From NCBI RefSeq assembly GCF_037478305.1, contig NZ_JBBGAZ010000012.1:24114-88113 (forward strand): a stretch of 64,000 nt of DNA, in the 5' to 3' direction. This document shows, piece after piece, positions 53,889 through 62,371 of this stretch. A model generated the notes under the pieces. That model was not told the DNA's origin and did not search any database. It saw nothing but the letters and a program-made list of their open reading frames with translations. The first letter of the stretch is position 1; the number at the start of each line of letters is the position of its first letter. The stretch comes from Cognatishimia coralii. Its GTDB lineage: Bacteria; Pseudomonadota; Alphaproteobacteria; Rhodobacterales; Rhodobacteraceae. The translations under genes and the position numbers were made by a program.

Positions 53889-54997
53889 GCCGTGTTGCGA
53901 TCATATCCGCCGGGCTTTGCCTCGGCCTCAGCGCCCTGCCCGCGCTCGCCCAGGGCGTGCCGACGCAGGATAATTCCGCGATCGGTCGCGCCATTGCGCG
54001 GGTGACAGCACTCGCCGAAGATCTGGGCGTTCAGCAGGATAAGGATCGGACAGAGTCGACGCTGGCGGACGTGCAGGCCGACCAGCTGCGCGTTCTCGAG
54101 GAGATGACCGCCGCAATCACCGGGCCGGGCTTTGACATTCGCGCGCTCGAGGGCAATGCGGATTTCGGAGTGGCGGCGGTCTACCCGAACACCGATGCGA
54201 GCCCGATGGTGAGCCGCCTCTTCGGCGAAGGCCGTGAGACGGTCGAGATGATGATCGTCGAAGTCGCGGGCGAATTCGCAGGCGCCCCCGGCGTGGCCCG
54301 GGCCGGGCTCTCGGCCACCCAGTGGCGCTGCCTCTTCCAAGCCCTGATCAAGCAGGAGAGCCGCTTCAACGTCGCCGCACAAAGCCCGGTCGGTGCCTAT
54401 GGACTGACCCAGCTCATGCCCGGCACCGCCTCCGATCTCGGCGTCGATCGCTATGACGTGAAAGATAACCTGCGCGGCGGCGCGCGCTACATCACCACCC
54501 AGCTCAATCGCTTCGGCAATATCCCCCATGCGCTTGCGGCCTATAACGCAGGCCCCGGCCGGGTCATCGAATACGGGGGCGTGCCGCCCTTTGCCGAGAC
54601 CCAAGGCTATGTCCGCAACATCTCCAAGTTCTACAACGAATACCTCGCCGTGGTGGGCGGCGCCGATGCGCTCGGCACGCTCTCGCCCTCGGACATTGCG
54701 CTCGCCGAGTATGCCAGCATCTCCGAGGCGGGCGTCTATTACGCCGCCGACAGTTCGGCGACCACCGAGCAGGTGATCAATCGGTTGCGCGCCATCATCC
54801 TGCAGATCGATGCGCAACCCAATGCCAAGGCGGCCTGGGAGCTCAACACCTACGCCAAGGCCGAGATCGGCCGCATCCTCAACCTCCGCGTCCGGCTGAT
54901 GGCCGCCAACCAACAGCGCGAGGCGGCCTACGCGCAACACCTCGTCGCCGACCGGCTGGCCGAACGCGACTTCATGCAGATGGGAGTTCCCGAATGA
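53885..54997 (+). CDS. VirB5-like protein with inserted lytic transglycosylase domain
   Basis: A 370-residue exported protein. Signal peptide to ALAQ, then GVPTQDNSAIGRAIARVTAL with AEDLGVQ, which matches the start of the next gene product (VirB5: GVPTFDGSQLGQLV with AEDLNVQ). A family 1 transglycosylase domain occupies about residues 150-260 (catalytic Glu in ALIKQESRFNVAAQSPVGAY, then GLTQLMPGTASDLGV and AAYNAGPGRVIEYGG). The last 80 residues again resemble VirB5 (ID.Q...KAA..LNT...AE.G.IL). It therefore looks like a VirB5 protein carrying a cell-wall-cutting domain. It overlaps both neighbours by 4 bases. Confidence 0.8.
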   Translation: MSRVAIISAGLCLGLSALPALAQGVPTQDNSAIGRAIARVTALAEDLGVQQDKDRTESTLADVQADQLRVLEEMTAAITGPGFDIRALEGNADFGVAAVYPNTDASPMVSRLFGEGRETVEMMIVEVAGEFAGAPGVARAGLSATQWRCLFQALIKQESRFNVAAQSPVGAYGLTQLMPGTASDLGVDRYDVKDNLRGGARYITTQLNRFGNIPHALAAYNAGPGRVIEYGGVPPFAETQGYVRNISKFYNEYLAVVGGADALGTLSPSDIALAEYASISEAGVYYAADSSATTEQVINRLRAIILQIDAQPNAKAAWELNTYAKAEIGRILNLRVRLMAANQQREAAYAQHLVADRLAERDFMQMGVPE

Positions 54998-55761
54998 AAC
55001 AGCTTCTCCTGACCGCTGCGGCGGTCGCCACACTCGGGTTTGCCTCGCCCGCCACGGCCCAAGGCGTGCCGACCTTTGATGGCTCGCAGCTTGGTCAGCT
55101 CGTGGCGCAGCTCGAGCACATGGCCGAGGACCTGAACGTCCAGATGCAGCAGCTCGCCACCATGCGATTGGAACTGGAAACCCAGCTGTCGCAGCTGACG
55201 AACCTCGAGGCGCAACTGACCTCGCTCATTGAGGGCAGCGGGCTCGGTGAACTCTTCGCCACGGTCGAAGAATTCCGCGCACTGCGTGGCAAACTGGTCG
55301 CCCCCCTCAACACAGCGCAGTCGCTGGCGAGTGGCGATTTCCTGAGCGGTTTCAATCCAGGCGCGGAATTGTCTGCGTCCGTGGAGCGCGTACTTTCGGG
55401 CAGCGGCTTTACTTCGGAACGCCTGAGCACGCTTTCGGGATCGGATCAGCCCGCCGACAACCGGATTGCCGCCTCGGCCGGGGCCAGCGCCATGCTCTCG
55501 GTCGCCGCGCAGGAAAGCCACGAAGAGGCGGGGCAAAGCCTTGAGCGGCTCGAGACCATGGTCGGGCTCATAGATGATCAGGACGGGCTGAAGGCTGCCG
55601 TCGATCTCAACACCCGCGTCACCGCCGAACTCGGCATCATTCTGACCCAGATCTGGCGGCTGGAAGCGGCGCAAGGCGTCAGTGCCGGCCAACTCGGCGT
55701 CGTCGATTCCGCGACCCTCGCGGACGAGCGCAAGTTCCGCTCGATGGCGGTAGATCCATGA
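54994..55761 (+). CDS. virB5: VirB5-like minor pilin/transfer protein
   Basis: A 255-residue periplasmic protein with signal peptide (cleavage after ATAQ). The mature part is mostly helical and coiled (about residues 35-90, LVAQLEHMAEDLNVQMQQLA region) and ends with KAAVDLNTRVTAELGIILTQ. This is the general form of VirB5/TrbJ-type minor pilins at the pilus tip. It is less certain than other components because the family is diverse; the order between virB4 and virB6 supports it. Confidence 0.75.
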   Translation: MKQLLLTAAAVATLGFASPATAQGVPTFDGSQLGQLVAQLEHMAEDLNVQMQQLATMRLELETQLSQLTNLEAQLTSLIEGSGLGELFATVEEFRALRGKLVAPLNTAQSLASGDFLSGFNPGAELSASVERVLSGSGFTSERLSTLSGSDQPADNRIAASAGASAMLSVAAQESHEEAGQSLERLETMVGLIDDQDGLKAAVDLNTRVTAELGIILTQIWRLEAAQGVSAGQLGVVDSATLADERKFRSMAVDP

Positions 55762-56195
55762 GGCGACCCATGACCCACAGCTTGGCACCAATTCGGTCTC
55801 TTTGTCTCGCCCCGCTCGTCGTGAGTGCCCTGCCCTGTGCCGCGCTGGCCCAGACCCCGAGCACGAACCCGTCCGGCGACACACCCTTCAGCTCGATGGC
55901 CATCGCGCGGGACGAAGCCGATGAATGTCGTGTTCCGAAACCCCCCGCCGATCTGGCCGAAACGGCTTACCTGCGGAACGGCTACCGCGCGATCCTGCGC
56001 ATCCTTGTTGCTGAAGAAGCCCTCGCCTCGGCAACCTGCAGCTGCCTGCTGGATCAGTTCACCTGGGACCAGGCGCTCACCGCCCTGCCCCGGTTCCAGA
56101 CCTCGGACAACCCGCGTCTGCCCTTCAACGTGCTCGAGCTCTACGCCAAGGCGGACGCGCTCGAGGCGCAAGTTGTGGAGGCCTGTGCGGGGTAA
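55758..56195 (+). CDS. secreted hypothetical protein of the virB operon
   Basis: A 145-residue exported protein (signal peptide ending CAALAQ). The mature part has cysteines in DECRVP, SATCSCLLDQFTWD and EACAG, suggesting one or two disulfides, and a helical middle (YRAILRILVAEEALASATCS). No family recognised. It sits between virB5 and virB6 with a 4-base overlap upstream and none downstream. It is probably a periplasmic accessory factor of this secretion system. Confidence 0.65.
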   Translation: MRRPMTHSLAPIRSLCLAPLVVSALPCAALAQTPSTNPSGDTPFSSMAIARDEADECRVPKPPADLAETAYLRNGYRAILRILVAEEALASATCSCLLDQFTWDQALTALPRFQTSDNPRLPFNVLELYAKADALEAQVVEACAG

Positions 56196-57209
56196 ATGGG
56201 GGTCATTCGCGACATCCTTGGCCAGGTCGACGCCGCGGTGAACACCGTAGCGCAGGACGGCTTTGTCTCCTCGGCGGCCTCGGTCGGCAATGTCATCTCG
56301 GCGGGCGCGACGCTCCTTGCCGTCCTCCTCGGGATCAACGCGGTCATGCAACTCCGCCCCCTGCCCTTCGGCACCGGCTTTGCCTTCGGGATAAAGATCG
56401 CGCTCGTCGGGATCTTCGCGCAGAGCTGGGACAATTTCAGCGTGATCTATGACATCGTCACGCGGGTGCCCGACTCCGTCGGTGCCTCGGTCCTTGCCCT
56501 CACCGGCTCGGGCGACGAGGCGGGGGTCTATGAGAGCCTCGATAACATGGTCGCCCGCATCACCGCTTATGGCGACACGATCGGCGACCGCGCGGGTTGG
56601 GTCTTCGGCGCGGTCCTGGGCGCAATCTTCTTCGTCCTCTCTGCCGTCTTCGCCGCCGTCACTGCCGGGATCATCGCCTTCGCCCGCATCGTCTTCGCGC
56701 TGATGATCGTGATCGCCCCCTTCATGATCGTGACCTCGCTGTTCAAACCGACCCAATCCCTCTTCGAGTCTTGGACCCGCGCCACCATCGGCTATGCGCT
56801 CATGCCCGTCGCCGCCGCCGGGGCCGCGGGCATCATCGTGGCCATCGCCGAGGCCATCGGGGATGCTTCCGCCGATCCGGGTGACGTCGAAACCGTCAGC
56901 CTGATCCTGCCCTTCCTCGTGATCCTGATCCTCAGCGCCGGGATCATGGCCTCCGTCCCCTACATAGCCTCCAACCTCACCGGCGTTGTCGGCATTGCGT
57001 CCAACGCCGTGGGCCTGACTGGCCTCGCGCGGCAGGGTTTCGTGAACACGCGCCAGTATGGCACCGGCGCAACCTCGCGCCTCGTCACCGGCAAGTCCCC
57101 GCATGAGCTGAACCAGATGGCCAATGCGGGTGTGGTGAAGACCGGCGAGCTGATCCGGCAAAGCCCCGGCGCGCTTCTCTCCGCCGCCAAGGCCTTCCGC
57201 AAACCCTGA
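56196..57209 (+). CDS. virB6: VirB6 polytopic inner-membrane protein
   Basis: A 337-residue membrane protein with about six hydrophobic helices between residues 30 and 280. SFSVIYDIV-like periplasmic segment (here WDNFSVIYDIVTRVPDSVG), FVLSAVFAAVTAGIIAFARI, the conserved Trp in SLFESWTRATIGYALMP, and a C-terminal cytoplasmic tail of about 60 residues match the TrbL/VirB6 family. It forms part of the inner-membrane channel for the substrate. Confidence 0.87.
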   Translation: MGVIRDILGQVDAAVNTVAQDGFVSSAASVGNVISAGATLLAVLLGINAVMQLRPLPFGTGFAFGIKIALVGIFAQSWDNFSVIYDIVTRVPDSVGASVLALTGSGDEAGVYESLDNMVARITAYGDTIGDRAGWVFGAVLGAIFFVLSAVFAAVTAGIIAFARIVFALMIVIAPFMIVTSLFKPTQSLFESWTRATIGYALMPVAAAGAAGIIVAIAEAIGDASADPGDVETVSLILPFLVILILSAGIMASVPYIASNLTGVVGIASNAVGLTGLARQGFVNTRQYGTGATSRLVTGKSPHELNQMANAGVVKTGELIRQSPGALLSAAKAFRKP

Positions 57210-57226
57210 TGTGAAAGACGACTGAC

Positions 57227-57907
57227 TTGAAGAAGCTTGTGACCAGTTCCTCCGCGCCTGACCGCGACGCTTTTGAGGCGGATTTCATCTACGGGCCAAG
57301 ACGGCGCGAGCGCTTCGCCTGGTTCGTGGCAGCTGCGGGCATTCTGGTCGGCGTGGCCGGCATAGTCGCTGGCGCGAGCCTCTTTCCGCTCAAATCGACC
57401 GAGACCTTCGTGGTCGTCGTCGACAAGGAAACCGGTGAGATGGACCGCGTCGCCGCCGTGCAGGCGCTGACACTCTCGGAAAGCGACGCCATCATCCAGG
57501 CCAATCTCGTCGCTTACGTGGATGACCGCGAAACCTATGACCTTACGGACGGCGAGCAGCGCATCAACTCGGTGCTTGACCGATCCGACGGCGACGCCGC
57601 CCGTACGCTGCGCGATCTTTGGTCCTCCACCAACGAGGACTACCCGATCACCGTCTATGGCCGCGACGCCAAGATCGAGGTGGTGATCAAATCGGTGAAC
57701 CAGATCGAGCGCGGCGTTGCCCAGGTCCGCTTCACCCGCACGCTCCGCCGTCCGCGCGACACCCGCACCGTGACCCGGTCTTACGTGGCCACCGTCGGCT
57801 ACGACTTCCAACCCGAAACCCGCCAGCGCCTTCAGGATGTCTGGGCCAACCCCTTGGGCTTCGTGGTGACCTCCTACCGCGTCGACGCCGAGACCCTGGA
57901 GAACTGA
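57227..57907 (+). CDS. virB8: VirB8 assembly factor
   Basis: A 226-residue bitopic protein starting at TTG 57227. A short cytoplasmic N-terminus (DAFEADFIYGPRRRERFAWF) precedes one membrane helix (about 32-52), followed by the NTF2-like periplasmic domain (FVVVVDKETGEMDRVAAVQA, then ALRSYVATVGYDF-type strand, here RSYVATVGYDFQPE) ending NPLGFVVTSYRVDAE. This matches VirB8. It nucleates the inner-membrane complex. Confidence 0.88.
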   Translation: MKKLVTSSSAPDRDAFEADFIYGPRRRERFAWFVAAAGILVGVAGIVAGASLFPLKSTETFVVVVDKETGEMDRVAAVQALTLSESDAIIQANLVAYVDDRETYDLTDGEQRINSVLDRSDGDAARTLRDLWSSTNEDYPITVYGRDAKIEVVIKSVNQIERGVAQVRFTRTLRRPRDTRTVTRSYVATVGYDFQPETRQRLQDVWANPLGFVVTSYRVDAETLEN

Positions 57908-57912
57908 CCAAG

Positions 57913-58635
57913 ATGAAATCCCTGCCCGCGCTCCTTCTGGCGCTTGCCCTTCCTGTTGCCGCCAATGCCGAGGCCACGCCGCAAGGCGGACCGCTCGACA
58001 TCCGCATCCGCACCGCCGTCTATAATGAAAACCAGGTCTACCGGATCGAAACTGACTTGCGGCATTCGACCACGATTCATTTCGGTGCGGGAGAACGCTT
58101 CGAGGCGGTGATCGTCGGCGACACCGAGAGCTTCCAGGTCGACCCGATCCCGGAGCTCGGCAATGTGCTGACGATCAAACCGCATGTGGCGAATGCCTCG
58201 ACCAACATGACGGTCATCACCAACCGCCGCACCTATTCCTTCCATCTGCGCGAGGGCTCGATCCCGAACCGCACCGGCATGTTCTTCGAGGTGCGCTTCC
58301 GCTACCCCGACGAGGAACGCCGCGCGGCGGGTGCGACGCAGCCCAAGGGGTTCGAGGCCCCGCGCAACTACAACTACCGCGTCTCCGGCGAGGGCGACTT
58401 CCGCCCCAGCCACATCTATGACGACGGGCGCTACACGTATTTCGTCTTCCCGGAGAACGGTCGCCAACCCGCCCTCTTCAAGGCCGATGACCAGGGTCGC
58501 GAACGCACGGTGAACTGGACCCAGCAAGGCAACACGGTCCGGGTGCTCGGGGTGAACACCTATTGGACGCTGCGCATTGGCGATGAGGCGATCTGCGCCT
58601 GGCGCGACGAGAGCGCCATCTATGTGAGCAACTGA
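57913..58635 (+). CDS. virB9: VirB9 outer-membrane core component
   Basis: A 240-residue exported protein. ATG 57913 opens a signal peptide ending VAANA. The N-domain shows VYRIETDLRHSTTIHFGAGE, TNMTVITNRRTYSFHLREG, and the C-terminal beta domain ends with DDGRYTYFVFPENGRQPALF and WTLRIGDEAICAWRD, as in VirB9/TrbG. It forms the outer-membrane core ring with VirB7 and VirB10. Confidence 0.88.
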   Translation: MKSLPALLLALALPVAANAEATPQGGPLDIRIRTAVYNENQVYRIETDLRHSTTIHFGAGERFEAVIVGDTESFQVDPIPELGNVLTIKPHVANASTNMTVITNRRTYSFHLREGSIPNRTGMFFEVRFRYPDEERRAAGATQPKGFEAPRNYNYRVSGEGDFRPSHIYDDGRYTYFVFPENGRQPALFKADDQGRERTVNWTQQGNTVRVLGVNTYWTLRIGDEAICAWRDESAIYVSN

Positions 58636-58637
58636 CC

Positions 58638-60062
58638 ATGGCCGATCAAACCCCTCCCGATCTTCAGGACCGCCTCGATCAATTCAGCCAGCGCGGCAAA
58701 TCCAAACGCCGGGGCAACGGCCTCGGGGTCGGCGCACTCGCCGCCGCCCTCGCCCTCGGCGGGGCCGGGGTCGCGTATTTCCTCGCAACCGGGTTGCAGG
58801 AAGGTGACAGCGCGCTGGAGACCTCCGATGTCGAAACCTTTCAGGACCGCCGTCCCGGCACCGGCGGGCGGCTGGAGTTTCCTCCCGACGAGACAGAGCA
58901 GCGGGTGAATGACGCATTGATCGCGGTCGAAGAAGCGCTCGAGGTGCCCGCGGCCCCTGCCCCGGAGGCAAGCGCCGAGGTTCTGGCCGAAATCGCGAAG
59001 CTCCGCGAAGCCCTCGCCGCCAGCCAGGCCGCGCGGAATTCGGAAATCCAATCCGCCGTCGCGGATCTTCGCGAGGCTTTCGACGAACAGAAGACAGCGT
59101 TGGAAGCACTTATCGCGGAGAAAGAAACCGAATTGGCTAACTTGCAGCGTCAAACCGAGACCCGCATCGAAGGTCTGCAGGCCATGCTCGATGCCGAACG
59201 GGCGCAGCGCGAGGGGCTTGAGGCAGAATTGGACCGCGAAGGGCTGATCGCCGATCAACGCCTGCTCGAAGAACGCCGCCGTCAGGAAGAGGAGCAGCGC
59301 CAGCGCGAAGCCGAGCGGGTCGCCGATGAGCTTCTGACCGCGCAGATCAAATCCCCCACCGTGGTCTATGCCGACGGTCCGCGCGGTGGCCAAAGTGGCG
59401 CGGCGGTGGCCGATCCGGCAGCCGCTGGCACCGGCGGACCAGCCCTCTCGGGCAATGAGCAGTTCCTGCAGAGTGCACGACCCCTCGAGGTGCAGGAGGC
59501 CGCCCGTCTCACACATCCCGAGCGCACGCTGACCCAAGGGTCTGTGATCCAGGCCGCACTCCAGACCGCCATCAACAGCGACCTGCCGGGCTCCGTGGTC
59601 GCGGTCGTCTCCGAGCCGGTCCCGGCGTTTTCCGGGGACCGGATCTTGATCCCCCGAGGCTCCCGCCTTTTTGGCCAATACCGCTCCGGCATCGACATGC
59701 ACCAGAAGCGCATCCTGATCCTCTGGACCCGAGTCCTGACGCCGGACGGCACCTCGATGGAGATCGCCGCCGTGGGCGGCGATCAACTCGGCCGCTCGGG
59801 CCTCACCGGTCTCGTTGACACCAAGTTTGCCGAGCGCTTCGGCGGGGCGGCGCTGATTTCCGTAATCGGGGCGGCGCCTGCCGTGGCGGCGGAGAGTGCC
59901 AACAATGAAACCACAAGCATAGTCCTGGGCGATGTCGGCAGCGACCTGCAGGACGCGGTCGGCTCGGTCATCGCTGACCAGGTGTCGATCGCCCCGACGA
60001 TCTATGTCGATCAGGGCGCCTCGGTCACCGTGCTAGTGGACCGGGATGTGGTGATCTATTGA
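58638..60062 (+). CDS. virB10: VirB10 energy-transducing scaffold
   Basis: A 474-residue bitopic protein: cytoplasmic tail, one membrane helix (about residues 33-52), a periplasmic linker and the C-terminal beta-barrel domain (TLTQGSVIQAALQTAINSDL, ILIPRGSRLFGQYRSG, VLTPDGTSMEIAAVGGDQLG, FGGAALISVIG). The linker is not proline-rich as in many VirB10s: residues about 95-235 are a long charged coiled coil (ALEALIAEKETELANLQRQT, RRRQEEEQRQREAERVADEL). It spans both membranes. Confidence 0.9.
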   Translation: MADQTPPDLQDRLDQFSQRGKSKRRGNGLGVGALAAALALGGAGVAYFLATGLQEGDSALETSDVETFQDRRPGTGGRLEFPPDETEQRVNDALIAVEEALEVPAAPAPEASAEVLAEIAKLREALAASQAARNSEIQSAVADLREAFDEQKTALEALIAEKETELANLQRQTETRIEGLQAMLDAERAQREGLEAELDREGLIADQRLLEERRRQEEEQRQREAERVADELLTAQIKSPTVVYADGPRGGQSGAAVADPAAAGTGGPALSGNEQFLQSARPLEVQEAARLTHPERTLTQGSVIQAALQTAINSDLPGSVVAVVSEPVPAFSGDRILIPRGSRLFGQYRSGIDMHQKRILILWTRVLTPDGTSMEIAAVGGDQLGRSGLTGLVDTKFAERFGGAALISVIGAAPAVAAESANNETTSIVLGDVGSDLQDAVGSVIADQVSIAPTIYVDQGASVTVLVDRDVVIY

Positions 60063-61054
60063 GCCATTCAGAAAGCCCAGCCTCCTATCTCGAGCGTTAT
60101 CTCGACCCGTTCCGCGACCTTCTAAGGCGTGACGACGTGGTCGAGATCGCGATCAACCCGGATGGCAAGGTCTGGCTCGAAGTCGCGGGGGACGCCACCA
60201 TGCGCCACGAAGGCCAGACCGTGGATCGAACCGCCGCCCTCAACATGGCCCAGACCATCGTCGGCGACGCCAAGGCCCGCGTCTCTGAAAAGAACCCACT
60301 CGTCTCCGGCAAGGTGGAATATGCGGGCCGCCCCCTCCGGGTCCAGGTCGCCGTGCCACCCGCCATCGATCGCGGTGCCTCGATTACCATTCGCCTCTTC
60401 GCCTCGGGCAGCGTCCGGGACTACGCCCCGGCCTATCTCTTCGGCAAGACCGTCTCGCTCGACGCGCTCCGCGCCGAGAAGATGAATAACATCGCCAGTC
60501 TCGCCGAAGGGAACCTCGAGGCCGCGCTGCAAACCCTGGTCGAGGCACGACTCAACGTGCTGATCAGCGGCGGAACCTCTACCGGAAAGACTACCTTTGC
60601 ACGGCACCTACTGACACACGTAAATGAGCACGAGCGGCTGATTACCATCGAGGACGCCTTCGAGCTCTTCCCCGGCCAACCCAACACCGTCGCCCTCCTG
60701 GCCGACCGCGGTTCCGGTTCGCAACGCAGCGCCAACGCCCTCCTTCAGGCCTCCCTCCGCATGCGCCCGGACCGGATCATCGTCGGCGAGTTACGCGGCG
60801 CCGAGGCCCTGACCTATCTCGAGGCGATCAACACCGGCCATGGCGGGTCTGTCTCCACCATCCATGCGGAAACCGCAGAGCTCGCCATCGACCGACTTGC
60901 GATCATGGTGCTGCAGGCTGGTACACCGCTAACCTTCGCCGAGGTGCGGGAATATATCCGGAAATCCATTGATGTGATTGTGCAGCTCGGGCGCGCCGAG
61001 GGGAAGCGGGGGATTACGGAGTTCTATCTGCCAGGGAACCCGGGCGCCCATTGA
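60059..61054 (+). CDS. virB11: VirB11 traffic ATPase
   Basis: A 331-residue hexameric ATPase of the VirB11/PilT class. It starts at TTG 60059, overlapping the virB10 stop. NTD segment VWLEVAGDATMRHEGQTVDR; Walker A ISGGTSTGKTTFARHLL; Asp box IEDAFEL; Walker B RMRPDRIIVGELRGAEAL; His box GHGGSVSTIHA. It ends the operon. The next genes are on the other strand. The coupling protein VirD4 and a relaxase are not in the window. Confidence 0.92.
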   Translation: MSHSESPASYLERYLDPFRDLLRRDDVVEIAINPDGKVWLEVAGDATMRHEGQTVDRTAALNMAQTIVGDAKARVSEKNPLVSGKVEYAGRPLRVQVAVPPAIDRGASITIRLFASGSVRDYAPAYLFGKTVSLDALRAEKMNNIASLAEGNLEAALQTLVEARLNVLISGGTSTGKTTFARHLLTHVNEHERLITIEDAFELFPGQPNTVALLADRGSGSQRSANALLQASLRMRPDRIIVGELRGAEALTYLEAINTGHGGSVSTIHAETAELAIDRLAIMVLQAGTPLTFAEVREYIRKSIDVIVQLGRAEGKRGITEFYLPGNPGAH

Positions 61055-61099
61055 ACAAGCATTTCCGATCACTGCTACCCTGTCTCAATGGACCTTTTC

Positions 61100-61684
61100 C
61101 TAGAGTGGCGTCGGACGCTTTGCCCAAACTTCCCTTCGACGTTCCCAAATGACAACGATTAGGATGGCTACAAGAACCATGTAGAGCTTGCCCAAAACCT
61201 GCCCGGCCAAATAGTCCAAACTGCCGAACGCGAGCCACAGAAAAACCGAGCTATCAACAATCAAGCCAACAATGCTACTGACCAACGCGGCCACCACGAA
61301 TCCGCGTCGACGCAGCGGGGCGAAAACCGCAAAATCTGAAAGCTCCGACAAGAGAAATGCGGTTGTGGATGCGATCAAGAGCGCTTGCGGTGAAAATAGT
61401 GCAGATATAAGACTTCCCAATAGAATGGCGGAAAGCGCCCAGTACGCACCGAGATCTCTATGGACGAGATCACGCAATACCAATGCCACGCCGACCATTA
61501 GAACGCCGCTCGGCGCAGATACCCCTGGCAAGACCGGTATCAAGCACGGCCCGTTGGGAATGCAATGAGTTCCCACGTTCTGAATGAGCCAGTTCGAAGC
61601 TGGTCCCGTCAGCAAAAAGCCAACGTAGGAGAGGACCACACCACCTTTCACAAACCTTGCCTTCCGTCTTGAAATAGATTTCAC
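61100..61684 (-). CDS. queuosine precursor transporter (VUT/YhhQ family)
   Basis: A 194-residue membrane protein of about six helices, GTG start at 61684, 3 bases after the preceding gene. VALVLRDLVHRDLGAYWALS, SALFSPQALLIASTTAFLLS, ELSDFAVFAPLR, VDSSVFLWLAFGSLDYLAGQ and LGKLYMV are the VUT/QPTR core. Characterised members (YhhQ/QPTR) import preQ0, preQ1 or queuine-type bases. As the last gene of an operon with a QueC-like enzyme, import or export of a 7-deazaguanine compound is the natural reading. It is convergent with virB11, 45 bases away. Confidence 0.82.
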   Translation of the reverse strand: MKSISRRKARFVKGGVVLSYVGFLLTGPASNWLIQNVGTHCIPNGPCLIPVLPGVSAPSGVLMVGVALVLRDLVHRDLGAYWALSAILLGSLISALFSPQALLIASTTAFLLSELSDFAVFAPLRRRGFVVAALVSSIVGLIVDSSVFLWLAFGSLDYLAGQVLGKLYMVLVAILIVVIWERRREVWAKRPTPL

Positions 61685-61687
61685 TCG

Positions 61688-62371
61688 CTACAAGCTCCCA
61701 TTTTTTCCCCCTCCCAAATGTACCGCACCTGCACCGACAAAACGGTCTGTGAAGTTATTGCCGCCGAGCAGGGAGCTTCCTACTCTCCCGAGCACCACCG
61801 AAGTCATTCCCAAACTTGTTGCAACCATGGAAATCGCCATTGCGAGCACACCGCTGTCCCGCCAAAGAAGACTGGCGCTGTTCTCGTAGCAGCTTTCAAG
61901 AAATTCGATATCAGCGACGAATTGAAGGGTCGTTCCAGCCGTCGCCGAACAAAGAGAATTCACGCTAACCGAATTCGCATCTCTCACTGGGTTCGGGTCT
62001 TGAACTAGCTTGAGGGCGTGCGAGGAAGGATCATAGACACCAACCGGGTCATTCTTCCCAACCGGAATGCAAAGTATCGACAAGACATGCAATCCACCCG
62101 CTGACGGACTTGCTCGGCCAACCCACGGGACACCGAACCGCCCTGGGCCCCGACATCGCTCACGCATTAGGTGAAAGAGGAGGTCTCCCAATTGCTGCTG
62201 GGAAACCCGTCCCGAGACTGCCGACCGACGAGCCGCCAAGACGTCCGGCAGACCTACATCAGGAAGAAGTCGCGGCTTCGGAAGTTCAAGGACTCCGTTT
62301 TCTAGAAAGCTAGCTCTCGTGGTGGCTTGGGGAGGCAGTATCGGGCGAGGTTCATTGTCAATAGGCGACAC
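61688..62371 (-). CDS. SagB-type nitroreductase-fold flavin oxidoreductase
   Basis: A 227-residue protein starting at GTG 62371, which follows AAGGAAA and overlaps the QueC-like gene by 14 bases. The order RRSAVSGRVSQQQLGDLLF, then RASPSAGGLHVLSILCI, VGVYDPSSHALKLV and the late SGVLAMAISMVATSLGMTSV follows the SagB/ThcOx FMN oxidoreductase group (SAGGLH being its mark). Known members oxidise azoline rings in modified peptides, but standalone ones have varied roles. No azoline cyclodehydratase gene is nearby. Here it may reduce or oxidise a modified base or nucleoside; that is inference. Confidence 0.72.
   Translation of the reverse strand: MSPIDNEPRPILPPQATTRASFLENGVLELPKPRLLPDVGLPDVLAARRSAVSGRVSQQQLGDLLFHLMRERCRGPGRFGVPWVGRASPSAGGLHVLSILCIPVGKNDPVGVYDPSSHALKLVQDPNPVRDANSVSVNSLCSATAGTTLQFVADIEFLESCYENSASLLWRDSGVLAMAISMVATSLGMTSVVLGRVGSSLLGGNNFTDRFVGAGAVHLGGGKNGSL

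Noticed and set aside
53345..57161. Two more minus-strand open frames of over 500 codons opposite the virB genes
   Set aside because: Same antisense artefact; composition is not protein-like and the plus-strand genes are tightly packed and well supported.
61688..62371. Ribosomally made azoline peptide cluster suggested by the SagB-type enzyme
   Set aside because: No cyclodehydratase, YcaO protein, precursor peptide or exporter of that kind lies nearby.
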